Shown: one piece after another, positions 32,993 through 40,051 of the stretch
Layout: each line of letters starts with the position of its first letter
Position numbering within the stretch: position 1 is the stretch's first letter
Assembly (NCBI GenBank): GCA_039029355.1
Contig: JBCCGI010000001.1
Coordinates: forward strand, 1-64,000
Origin: JBCCGI01 sp039029355
GTDB lineage: Bacteria; Planctomycetota; UBA1135; GCA-002686595
Length of the DNA stretch: 64,000 bases
Direction: 5' to 3'
Position numbers and translations under genes: made by a program
The notes under the pieces: model-generated
What the model was told of the DNA's origin: nothing
Databases searched by the model: none
Seen by the model: the letters and a program-made list of their open reading frames with translations, nothing else

Positions 32993-33609
32993 GGCGTGGA
33001 AACTGACGCCAGCAGCTCAGCGCCGACATCCTCGGCATCGTCAATAGTCTCGGCCGGACCAATCAACCGAAGGAGAAGAACCTCGCCTCCGATTTTCCGA
33101 GCCGCGATGGAGCATTGCCATTCAGCGGGAATGGACTCCTTCTGCTCCAACTCATTCCACTCGTCGTCGTTGTCGACGAAGGCCGGCCGTCCACGAACGC
33201 GGAGCCAACCGCGAGAATCCTCTCCAGACAGTAGAGTGTCGCACGCGCTTGCTGCGGATGCCAAATCGGGCTCGCTTTGCTCTATCTGGTACACCCACGT
33301 CATGATTAGCGACTCGGCGTCGGTGTTCGACACGGCGTACATAGCTGCCAGCCCCTTGCTCGCTCGATCAATGTTGGGTGATGGAAGCTCGAACTCCGCA
33401 ATGCGGTGGTCGCTCGACGGATCTCTTTGAGTCCATCGCGCCGAAGGCGCTAGCCGCCCCTCATAGGATCCCAGCGAGATCAGCGATACCTGTGAACTTT
33501 CTGGCTGCCTGGCCGATGCCGCCGCTTCAGGACCGCCCTCGTTGCTCCTTGAGATGATGAGCACGAATACGATCACCAGAACAACAACGCCGACTGCGAG
33601 CTTCTTCAT
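32971..33609 (-). CDS. single-pass membrane protein of unknown function (212 aa)
   Basis: The start is the ATG at 33609 (MKKLAVGVVVLVIVFVLIISRS), an N-terminal membrane anchor or uncleaved signal; an earlier ATG would place the GA microsatellite in the protein as an Arg-Glu run, which is less likely. The exported part is about 185 residues, with two cysteines (SACDTLL, WQCSIAARK) that may pair. Strands such as GWLRVRGRPAFVDNDDEW and GGEVLLLRLIG suggest a small alpha/beta sensor domain. I know no matching family. A (GA)14 tract lies 11 bp before the start codon in the ribosome-binding region. It converges on the 259-aa gene with a 22-bp overlap. Confidence 0.7.
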   Translation of the reverse strand: MKKLAVGVVVLVIVFVLIISRSNEGGPEAAASARQPESSQVSLISLGSYEGRLAPSARWTQRDPSSDHRIAEFELPSPNIDRASKGLAAMYAVSNTDAESLIMTWVYQIEQSEPDLASAASACDTLLSGEDSRGWLRVRGRPAFVDNDDEWNELEQKESIPAEWQCSIAARKIGGEVLLLRLIGPAETIDDAEDVGAELLASVSTPQGSSRH

Positions 33610-33617
33610 TGGCAAGG

Positions 33618-33882
<265 letters not shown>

Positions 33883-34086
33883 TTAGCTCGCCGTGTACGT
33901 CTTGGCCTCGGGTTCAGAAAGAGATTCCGAGAGACGGCGGAGCTCGTCGATCTCCTCAAGGTCACTCCCCTCGTCGAGGGAGACCTTCATCAAGCGTATG
34001 GGTGTGGACTCTTCCTCGGCCGCTTTGAGTGCCTCAAAGACGATCGAGAACGGTCCATCGTCCGTCGGGGGGAGTTGAGGGTTCAT
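33883..34086 (-). CDS. small acidic protein coupled to the ClpP-like protease (67 aa)
   Basis: The start ATG at 34086 overlaps the stop of the protease gene (ATGA), so it is translated with it. The 67-aa product is acidic (EALKAAEEESTPIRLMKVSLDEGSDLEEIDELRRLSESL), mostly helical, without signal or membrane segment. No family is recognised. Tight coupling suggests an adaptor, inhibitor or tethering partner of the protease, but nothing in the sequence proves it. Confidence 0.65.
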   Translation of the reverse strand: MNPQLPPTDDGPFSIVFEALKAAEEESTPIRLMKVSLDEGSDLEEIDELRRLSESLSEPEAKTYTAS

Positions 34087-35243
34087 GCGACGACTGGCTT
34101 TCCTGACTGGGCTTCGACCTGTTGGCGGGTAGCCGTCAAGTCTATCTCGGTTCCGCACCCTGGGCACTTGAATCTGTTATCGGCCGGGAACGGCTCGTGC
34201 CCCGGCTCCAGCGGAGCGGACTGTCCGAGATTCGCCTGAACTTGGCTCTTACGGCTGCAGTTCTTGCACTGAACTCCGATCACCGCGACATCAGCCGTCT
34301 GGCCCGGAGGAGGGGGAGGGGGTACCTGTTGCGCGGTGAACCGGTAAATCTGGGACTCCGGTGTCTCAAACACCTTGTAGATGTTCGTCGCGAACGTCAT
34401 CTGGAGGAGCGTGTAGTACCTCCGAATGGCATCGGCGAGGTCGGCGTTCTCCGAGTAGTCAGTGATCCGAAGCTTCATGTCTTCAAGATCGGCGATCTTG
34501 ATTGAACGTCCGTGAGTCAGCCAATGGCTGTGGTTGCAGAGCTTTGTAGCGATCTCCTCGGCGCGTTCGGTGCGCTCTTCCTCTGTGACCGGTCTTCCGT
34601 CTCCAGAGTGAGTGTTCCAGTTCTTGAACTTGTAGGTCGCAAGCCAGTCTCGAACTAGCCGTTTCGCGAAGTCGAGACTGTTCTGGGCCGCCTGTAGTTC
34701 ACCGGGGGAGATGCCCTGAAGGATGGGGATGTAGGCTTGGTTCAGGCGCCCGGCGTTCGCCACCTCGGTCTTGATCTTCTCCATTCCTTCCAGAAGTGCT
34801 TCCGCGGAGAATACCTTGCCATTCCGGAGGATCTGCGCGTCGATCGGGCCAAGCGCCGACGCGGGCTCCATCAGAATCTCATCAGCGGCCATAGCCATGA
34901 TGGTCCCTGCGCTCTTCGCACACCCGGGAACGATGACACCAACCTCCTCGTACTTACCACGTAGCAGTCGGACGATGTCCTCGGCGACTTCGCCGGAACC
35001 TCCTGGAGTCTCCAGGATGAGGTCAACCTTGGTCCCCGACAGGTTTGACAGCTGGTCGTTCACCGGCAGGAGGTCGGCGAAGGCGATCGAGATGGGAGCG
35101 CCTTGCTGGTCGACGTCCGCGGCCATGACGAGCATGTCTCGATCTTCGCGGAGTCTACTGATGCGCGCCAGCTGCTCCTTCCGAAGTTGAGTCAGGTCGT
35201 CGAACGAGAGCTTCTGGTTGAGATAGTCGCTGTATATGCCCAT
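34083..35243 (-). CDS. ClpP-like SDH-family serine protease with C-terminal zinc ribbon
   Basis: This is a 386-aa protein. Residues 40-200 form the ClpP/crotonase-like fold of the SDH (serine dehydrogenase proteinase) family: LILETPGGSGEVAEDIVRLLR, the nucleophile Ser111 in GCAKSAGTIMAMAADEI, and EPASALGPIDAQI. A helical region follows (200-295), then a proline run (308-313) and two CxxC pairs, Cys326/Cys329 and Cys360/Cys363, which form a zinc ribbon. There is no signal peptide, so it is cytosolic. SDH proteins usually lack the zinc ribbon. It is the first gene of a two-gene operon and lies next to the element's tRNA-Arg. Members occur in mobile elements and defence-like loci; the substrate is unknown. 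Confidence 0.87.
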   Translation of the reverse strand: MGIYSDYLNQKLSFDDLTQLRKEQLARISRLREDRDMLVMAADVDQQGAPISIAFADLLPVNDQLSNLSGTKVDLILETPGGSGEVAEDIVRLLRGKYEEVGVIVPGCAKSAGTIMAMAADEILMEPASALGPIDAQILRNGKVFSAEALLEGMEKIKTEVANAGRLNQAYIPILQGISPGELQAAQNSLDFAKRLVRDWLATYKFKNWNTHSGDGRPVTEEERTERAEEIATKLCNHSHWLTHGRSIKIADLEDMKLRITDYSENADLADAIRRYYTLLQMTFATNIYKVFETPESQIYRFTAQQVPPPPPPGQTADVAVIGVQCKNCSRKSQVQANLGQSAPLEPGHEPFPADNRFKCPGCGTEIDLTATRQQVEAQSGKPVVA

Positions 35244-35297
35244 CTAGGTTCTTTTCTCCCTCCCGCCCGGGCTAAGTGCGAACCGCCCGAGATCGTG

Positions 35298-35374
35298 TGG
35301 CGCGCCCGGCAGGATTCGAACCTGCGACCCCTGGTTTAGGAAACCAGTGCTCTATCCTGCTGAGCTACGGGCGC
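35298..35374 (-). tRNA. tRNA-Arg(CCT), complete, carried by the element
   Basis: All arms are present: acceptor stem GCGCCCG/CGGGCGC, D arm GCTC/GAGC, anticodon stem CTGGT/ACCAG around TTCCTAA (anticodon CCT), T arm GCAGG-TTCGAAT-CCTGC, discriminator G and encoded CCA, 77 nt in total. It differs from the tRNA reconstructed from the two chromosomal halves (20210-20250 plus 36803-36838) at only two positions, which are paired with each other in the anticodon stem (T-A instead of C-G). It can replace the gene destroyed by integration and reads AGG codons. Confidence 0.97.
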
Positions 35375-35594
35375 ATCCAGGGGTCAGGGTAGCAGGGGGC
35401 GTGGCCAGGAGCCACACCTGGACCCTACGGCAGACAGGAGGTTGGATTCGGTATCGCGCTGCTGCAGACCGGAAGGTAGCAGCGGTCGACTGCGACGCAT
35501 TCGGGTCGGGAGCTAGCGTGACAGAGCCAACCCACTCCGCTCCGGCCAGAGTGTATGCTCCGAATTGACTCAGGTCCGTTCAGACGGTTCTTCA

Positions 35595-36638
35595 ATGGGA
35601 CACTTCAGATCTTGTTTCGTCTGTTTGACGCTCGCTTTGCTGACTGCCCAGCAGGTATCGGCTCAAGGTGTTGTTTGCCGCAGGTTCCGAATGGGCGGCT
35701 TCGATCGGGAGCATGCGCTAGCTGAGCACGTCTTGTCTCCGGTCAGTGCCGATCTGCAAGAGGTGGAGCTGTTTCTGGCCGTGAGAGACGGCCAGCTTTA
35801 CGTGCATTCCAATCATCGGCCGCCTAGACATGAGTACCCCACCAAGATCGCCACTCGAGAGGCTGTCGATCTCGAGCTGCTGGTAGCGAACATCATCTTT
35901 GATGGCACCGATCAGCCTACGAAGGCAGTGATTGAGAAGGCAGTGGCGGGGCTAAGGGTGTATGTGGACGATTCTCTGCGCGACTCCGTGCGGTATCGCG
36001 ACCTTACTCAAGAGATTCGTGAGAGGCGAATCCCCGCCATCGATAGCCCGGCTCCAAGTGAGTTGCCAGTCGCAGATCTCGAGCCGCCGGGACAGCAAGG
36101 TTTCTACATCTGCAGCTTTCCTGCCGGGGCTACAGTGGGCGAGAGCTTTGTTGCAACCATACGTGTTTCAGAGACCAGCGAACAACTGCTTGCGAAGGGG
36201 GATTCCGGCGAACTCGCTTGCCTGGACCCCTTGCGGTTCCGTGTCGGTGAGACCTTCTCAATCTCTCTTCTGGCTAAGAGCGATGAGTTTGAGGTGCGGC
36301 CTCTTTACCCGGACCTCGTTCAGAGCATCGATGATGGCGAATGCGCCAACTGGTACTTTGATGTATGTCCCCTGTCTGCGGGGGAGCAGAGTATTGAGGT
36401 CATGGTGGCGATCGAAGAGGACGGGCGTAAGAAGATCTACAACCTATCCAGGCATGACCTGACAGTGTCCTGGTCGGCGTCCGCTTTCCTTGCTGCGAAC
36501 TGGCAGTTCATGTTGACCGCCCTTCTAATTCCGGCGGGCACGGCTCTCTTCATCTGGTGGAAAAAGCTCCGGAGGCTCCAGAGGCAGCAGGCGGCGCTAG
36601 CACCAAAGTTGATTCTCCCAGATGGCCCAGAGGAGTAG
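35595..36638 (+). CDS. membrane-anchored protein sharing its N-terminal domain with the caspase-like protein
   Basis: This is a 347-aa protein. The ATG at 35595 begins a signal peptide (MGHFRSCFVCLTLALLTAQQVSAQ); an in-frame ATG further upstream is less likely. The first mature domain (VVCRRFRMGGF ... LFLAVRDGQLYVHSNHR ... YPTKIATREAVDLELLVANI) aligns with that of the caspase-like protein at 30657, including the residue replaced there by TGA. The middle part is beta-rich with YICSFPAGATVGESFVATIRVSE, an Ig-like or BACON-like feel but not assignable. A C-terminal membrane helix (NWQFMLTALLIPAGTALFIWW) and a basic cytoplasmic tail (KKLRRLQRQQ) make it a type I membrane protein. It lies 144 bp before attR, the last gene of the element. 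Confidence 0.78.
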   Translation: MGHFRSCFVCLTLALLTAQQVSAQGVVCRRFRMGGFDREHALAEHVLSPVSADLQEVELFLAVRDGQLYVHSNHRPPRHEYPTKIATREAVDLELLVANIIFDGTDQPTKAVIEKAVAGLRVYVDDSLRDSVRYRDLTQEIRERRIPAIDSPAPSELPVADLEPPGQQGFYICSFPAGATVGESFVATIRVSETSEQLLAKGDSGELACLDPLRFRVGETFSISLLAKSDEFEVRPLYPDLVQSIDDGECANWYFDVCPLSAGEQSIEVMVAIEEDGRKKIYNLSRHDLTVSWSASAFLAANWQFMLTALLIPAGTALFIWWKKLRRLQRQQAALAPKLILPDGPEE

Positions 36639-36781
36639 GCGGCAGACCTCCCTCAGGTATCTATCGCCTTCCGATCTCAGGGCGCAATCGCACGCAACCA
36701 CCCGCACCGTCCACCTTGCTATAGCCTTGGCGGCCAACCGCCCCAGTTCGCAACTCGCTCACCCTCAGTGAGTTGCGACCG

Positions 36782-36838
36782 TAGAGCACCGGTTTCCTAA
36801 ACCGGGGGTCGCAGGTTCGAATCCTGCCGGGCGCGCCA
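36782..36838 (+). pseudogene. 3' half of disrupted tRNA-Arg(CCT); carries attR
   Basis: The 21-bp core (36782-36802) is identical to 20230-20250 and continues into the 3' half of the tRNA: anticodon stem ACCGG, T arm GCAGG-TTCGAAT-CCTGC, acceptor CGGGCGC, discriminator G and CCA ending at 36838. There is no acceptor 5' strand or D-arm start here. It is the other half of the gene broken at 20250 and marks the right boundary of the element. Confidence 0.95.
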
Positions 36839-36989
36839 CCGCAGATTCGCCACCTGCTTGAGCTCCAACCAAGAATGGAGCACACGAGCGGGCAGTTCGG
36901 CGATTTCCGCCCCCGTGGGACGTCTGGTGCCCTATCTCCCGCAAGGGTGACCGCCGGGTGCTTGGGGAGCAACAGGCTGCCGTCCGGAG

Positions 36990-37137
36990 ACTCAACCCGG
37001 ACCGAGCACGCCGCACGGCTCCTAGCGCTTACCCACTACAAGATTCTCAACCCCCTCCGCGCCGGCGGCATGGGCGGGGTCCATCGCGCCAAGGACACCC
37101 GCCTGGATCGGGACATCGCGATCGATCTCCCTGTCGG
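36990..37137 (+). pseudogene. N-lobe remnant of a Ser/Thr protein kinase gene
   Basis: The frame contains LTHYKILNPLRAGGMG, then GVHRAKDTRLDRDIAID: the glycine loop and beta-strand 3 of a Hanks-type kinase, where functional copies read GAGGMGEVYRAKDTRLDREVAIK. The catalytic lysine of VAIK is replaced (IAID) and no further kinase sequence follows; the frame runs on into the sigma-fusion gene, whose own start is at 37241. It is a small remnant, perhaps of a kinase once paired with this sigma factor. The rest of 36839-37240 shows no gene. Confidence 0.6.
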
Positions 37138-37240
37138 GTGGCGCAAGGCAGGGGCGTCCTTGACCGACTGGCGGCTTTGCCTCGGAATCCGGTCTCCGTT
37201 TGGCGCGCCTCGGTGTTCTCTTCGATCGGGTGCTCAGCCG

Positions 37241-39934
37241 ATGCCGAACCGAGATCCCTACGTCGTCCAAGAGCTGCTTTCGCACCAGGTCTTCCTGAGG
37301 CGACTTGCGACCGACCTCGCTGGCGAGGACGCGGACGACCTGGTCCAGGAGGTATGGCGGCGGGCGCTGGAGAGTCCGCCGCGTCATGTTCGCCAGGTGC
37401 GTGGGTGGCTGGCGCGGGTGGCGCGCAACCTAGCGGCGAACCGCTGGCGCGATGAGGCGCGGCGGGCGGAGCGAGAACGCGGTAGGGCGAGCGAGCCTCC
37501 CGCGGGGGATGAGCTCGCGGCGCGCTTCGAGCTGCACAAGGAACTGGTCGATGCCCTCGACAGCCTCGGCCAGTCCTATCGCGAGACAATCCTCCTGCGC
37601 TACTTCGACGGCCTAGCTCCGCGCGAGATCGCCACGCGTCAAGGCGCTCCGGTAGCGACGGTAAAGAAGCGCTTGCGGCGCGGGCTCGAGCAGCTGCGCG
37701 AGGCGCTCGACAAGCGACACGGTGGCGACCGTGCCACCTGGATGTCCGCAGTTGCGGGGCTCGCTGCGCCGGTGAACGGCGGTGGTGGGACAGCCACGCT
37801 AACGATCGGAGGAGTGGCGATGGGAACGGTCGCAAAGGTGTCCGCCGGCATTCTAGTGGTGGCGGCCTGTCTGCACTTCGCAACGCGAACACCGCAGGTC
37901 GAAGTGCCGCGTGTGGCGACGATCGAGCCGTTGGCAGCCAACGGGGAGCTCCCGGAAACCGACGAACTTGCGGGCGTGCCCGAGGCCGAGAGCCCGACCA
38001 CAGAAGCCCGACGTCGGACGGCGGTGGCAGAAGAGCCTCCCGTCGACGTGACGCCAGCCCTGCCAACAAACGTGCTGCGCGTCGTCATCGAAGGAATCAC
38101 CGAGGAGGTTGCGCGGGAGGCGGAGATCGCTCTGGCTGTCTGGGACGAGCGCGGAAGGGCGATCGAGGGGATTCGGGCCTCGTGGCTCTGCCAGGGATCG
38201 ACGAGCGACTTCGACCTGGATCCGATCTTCGCGAGCGTGGCCGACCGAGGCTTGAGCGTCGGTTCGCTGGTGGGCAACGTCGACCATCCGCTGCACCTCC
38301 GCGAGCCCTTCGAGCTTGCGCGGTCCGAAAGCACACAAGCTGAGAACGGCCAGACCGTCTTTGAGGTTCGAGCGACGATGTCCGGCCTGGTCTTCTGGCC
38401 GGAGCTCACCTTGGCCGTGCGCGACGAGGACACGCGGGCGCACCTCGCGGACGTGGAGCTCCACTGCATCGGCACCGAGTTCATGAACCTGCGGCGGCAG
38501 CCGGGGCCGAGCCTGTCGTACTCCGCCCTGGGTCGCGGGCTCAACTCCCCGATCAAGCTGATGGGCGGCCACGAGGCGGGCGAGCTCGACCTGGTCGGAG
38601 CCATCGCGTTGCCCCCCGCGGCGGGCGAGGCGTCGCAGATCGTCGAGCTTGCGGGTCGCTCGAACACCGACCGCGGCGTCATCGTGTACGCGCGGGCTCC
38701 GGGTTACGAGTGGGGCCGCATCAACCTCGACTTCTCGACCAGCGGCGAGCGCGAGCTCTTGCTGGGGCAGGGCGCCGCGCTGGGTGTGCAGCTTGCGAAC
38801 GTACGGCTCGAGCGCTACGACGCGCTCGGAACGGGAGCCACGCTCTTCGTCTATCAGTCGGGTTGGGGTCTGGGCCTGGTGTGCGTCCGGCCGCTCGACG
38901 AGACGCTCGCGGCCGAAGGGCTGTGGGTCGATGGGATCGAGCCGGGCGAGCTCACCGTCAGCGTCGAGCTGGGTAGCGAGTGGTCGAGCCGGAGGCGTGC
39001 AGTCTTGGCGAGCGAGACGCTCTCCCTGGCCGCCGGCGAGACGCGCGAGCTGGTGTTGATGCTGCCCGAACCGCCTGCACCAACGGAGCGCGTGACCCTG
39101 GGCGGCGTGCTCTCCTTCCCCGCCTTTGGCGGCGAGGAAGACGTGCGGATGCAGCTGTACCACGCCGACTGGAGCGGCGGAGACAACGACGTCGAGCTCT
39201 CACTCGCCGAAATGGACCCCGTCGGCGGAGCGCTGCCGACCTGGTCGTTCCGCTTCGAGGACGTCCCGGTCGGCACCTGCCAGATCCAGCTCCAGCCGTT
39301 CCTGAAGGGCTGGATGGTCGACGTCCCGCCCGGTGGTCGCGATGACGTCGAGCTCACGATCCCAGAGCTCGCCGAGGTCTTCGTCGAGAGCGTCGATGCA
39401 CGGACCGGCGAGAGGGTCCCGCTTGAGAAGCTCCGCTACATCTACAAGGAAGAGCTCCCCGGCCGTGTGCACCACATCTGGAGCGATCAGATCTGGACCG
39501 GCTTCGAGGGCGAGCCGGGCCTCTTCCGTTTCTGGACGGCGCCGGGCGCGGCGTACCTCGGGACCTGGAAGATCCGGGAAGAGCTGGGCTACAGCTCGGG
39601 CGGCCTGGACCTCGAGCTGGTACCCGGGTTGCAGTCCGTGCGCTTGGAGCTCGCGCCCCCCTATGCCTTCCGTATCGAGCTTCAGGTCGACGGAGCCGCC
39701 TTGCCGTACGACGACCGGATCTACCGGGACCTGCGCCAGGGAATCCGCGCGGTCGGCCACGAGGGCCAGGCGAGTCACGTGACCAGGAAGATCGCGGTGG
39801 TGAGCGCGCCCGGGGTCTACGAGATCACCTTCGAGGGCGTTGGCGCCGACCGCTTCCTAACGAGCCCGCCCCAGCAGGTCGAGGTGCGCGAAGGCGAGAT
39901 GGCGACCGTGACCGTCAAGCTGCAGCGGAAGTAG
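37241..39934 (+). CDS. membrane-tethered ECF sigma factor with large C-terminal beta-domain tail (copy 1)
   Basis: This is an 897-aa protein. The start at 37241 is chosen by homology with the next gene (MPNRDPYVVQELLSHQ against MPSQNPHIAQELLSHQ). Residues 1-165 form an ECF sigma factor: DADDLVQEVWRRALE and VRGWLARVARNLAANRWR (region 2) and LLRYFDGLAPREIATRQGAPVATVKKRLRRGL (region 4). Residues about 194-214 are a membrane segment. The remaining 680 residues are extracytoplasmic beta-sandwich repeats of the carboxypeptidase-regulatory type (for example LTLAVRDEDTRAHLADVELHC, IPELAEVFVESVDARTGERV). The layout suggests a sigma factor held at the membrane and released by proteolysis, as inferred for sigma factors with C-terminal membrane extensions. 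It is followed in tandem by a paralogue. Confidence 0.9.
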   Translation: MPNRDPYVVQELLSHQVFLRRLATDLAGEDADDLVQEVWRRALESPPRHVRQVRGWLARVARNLAANRWRDEARRAERERGRASEPPAGDELAARFELHKELVDALDSLGQSYRETILLRYFDGLAPREIATRQGAPVATVKKRLRRGLEQLREALDKRHGGDRATWMSAVAGLAAPVNGGGGTATLTIGGVAMGTVAKVSAGILVVAACLHFATRTPQVEVPRVATIEPLAANGELPETDELAGVPEAESPTTEARRRTAVAEEPPVDVTPALPTNVLRVVIEGITEEVAREAEIALAVWDERGRAIEGIRASWLCQGSTSDFDLDPIFASVADRGLSVGSLVGNVDHPLHLREPFELARSESTQAENGQTVFEVRATMSGLVFWPELTLAVRDEDTRAHLADVELHCIGTEFMNLRRQPGPSLSYSALGRGLNSPIKLMGGHEAGELDLVGAIALPPAAGEASQIVELAGRSNTDRGVIVYARAPGYEWGRINLDFSTSGERELLLGQGAALGVQLANVRLERYDALGTGATLFVYQSGWGLGLVCVRPLDETLAAEGLWVDGIEPGELTVSVELGSEWSSRRRAVLASETLSLAAGETRELVLMLPEPPAPTERVTLGGVLSFPAFGGEEDVRMQLYHADWSGGDNDVELSLAEMDPVGGALPTWSFRFEDVPVGTCQIQLQPFLKGWMVDVPPGGRDDVELTIPELAEVFVESVDARTGERVPLEKLRYIYKEELPGRVHHIWSDQIWTGFEGEPGLFRFWTAPGAAYLGTWKIREELGYSSGGLDLELVPGLQSVRLELAPPYAFRIELQVDGAALPYDDRIYRDLRQGIRAVGHEGQASHVTRKIAVVSAPGVYEITFEGVGADRFLTSPPQQVEVREGEMATVTVKLQRK

Positions 39935-40051
39935 GCTGTCGTGCGCTACGAACGCTGAGGGGCGGCCACGGTCCGCGGGTTTGCGCCTCTTCGTGAGATT
40001 CTGGTCTCCTTTCGAGAGGTCACGCCGTTCTCATCGCCGGACCGTGTCCGA

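Noticed and set aside
36875..39934. Longer start for the first sigma fusion at 36875
   Set aside because: The added N-terminus contains a degenerate kinase fragment and has no counterpart in the paralogue, which starts at the equivalent of 37241.
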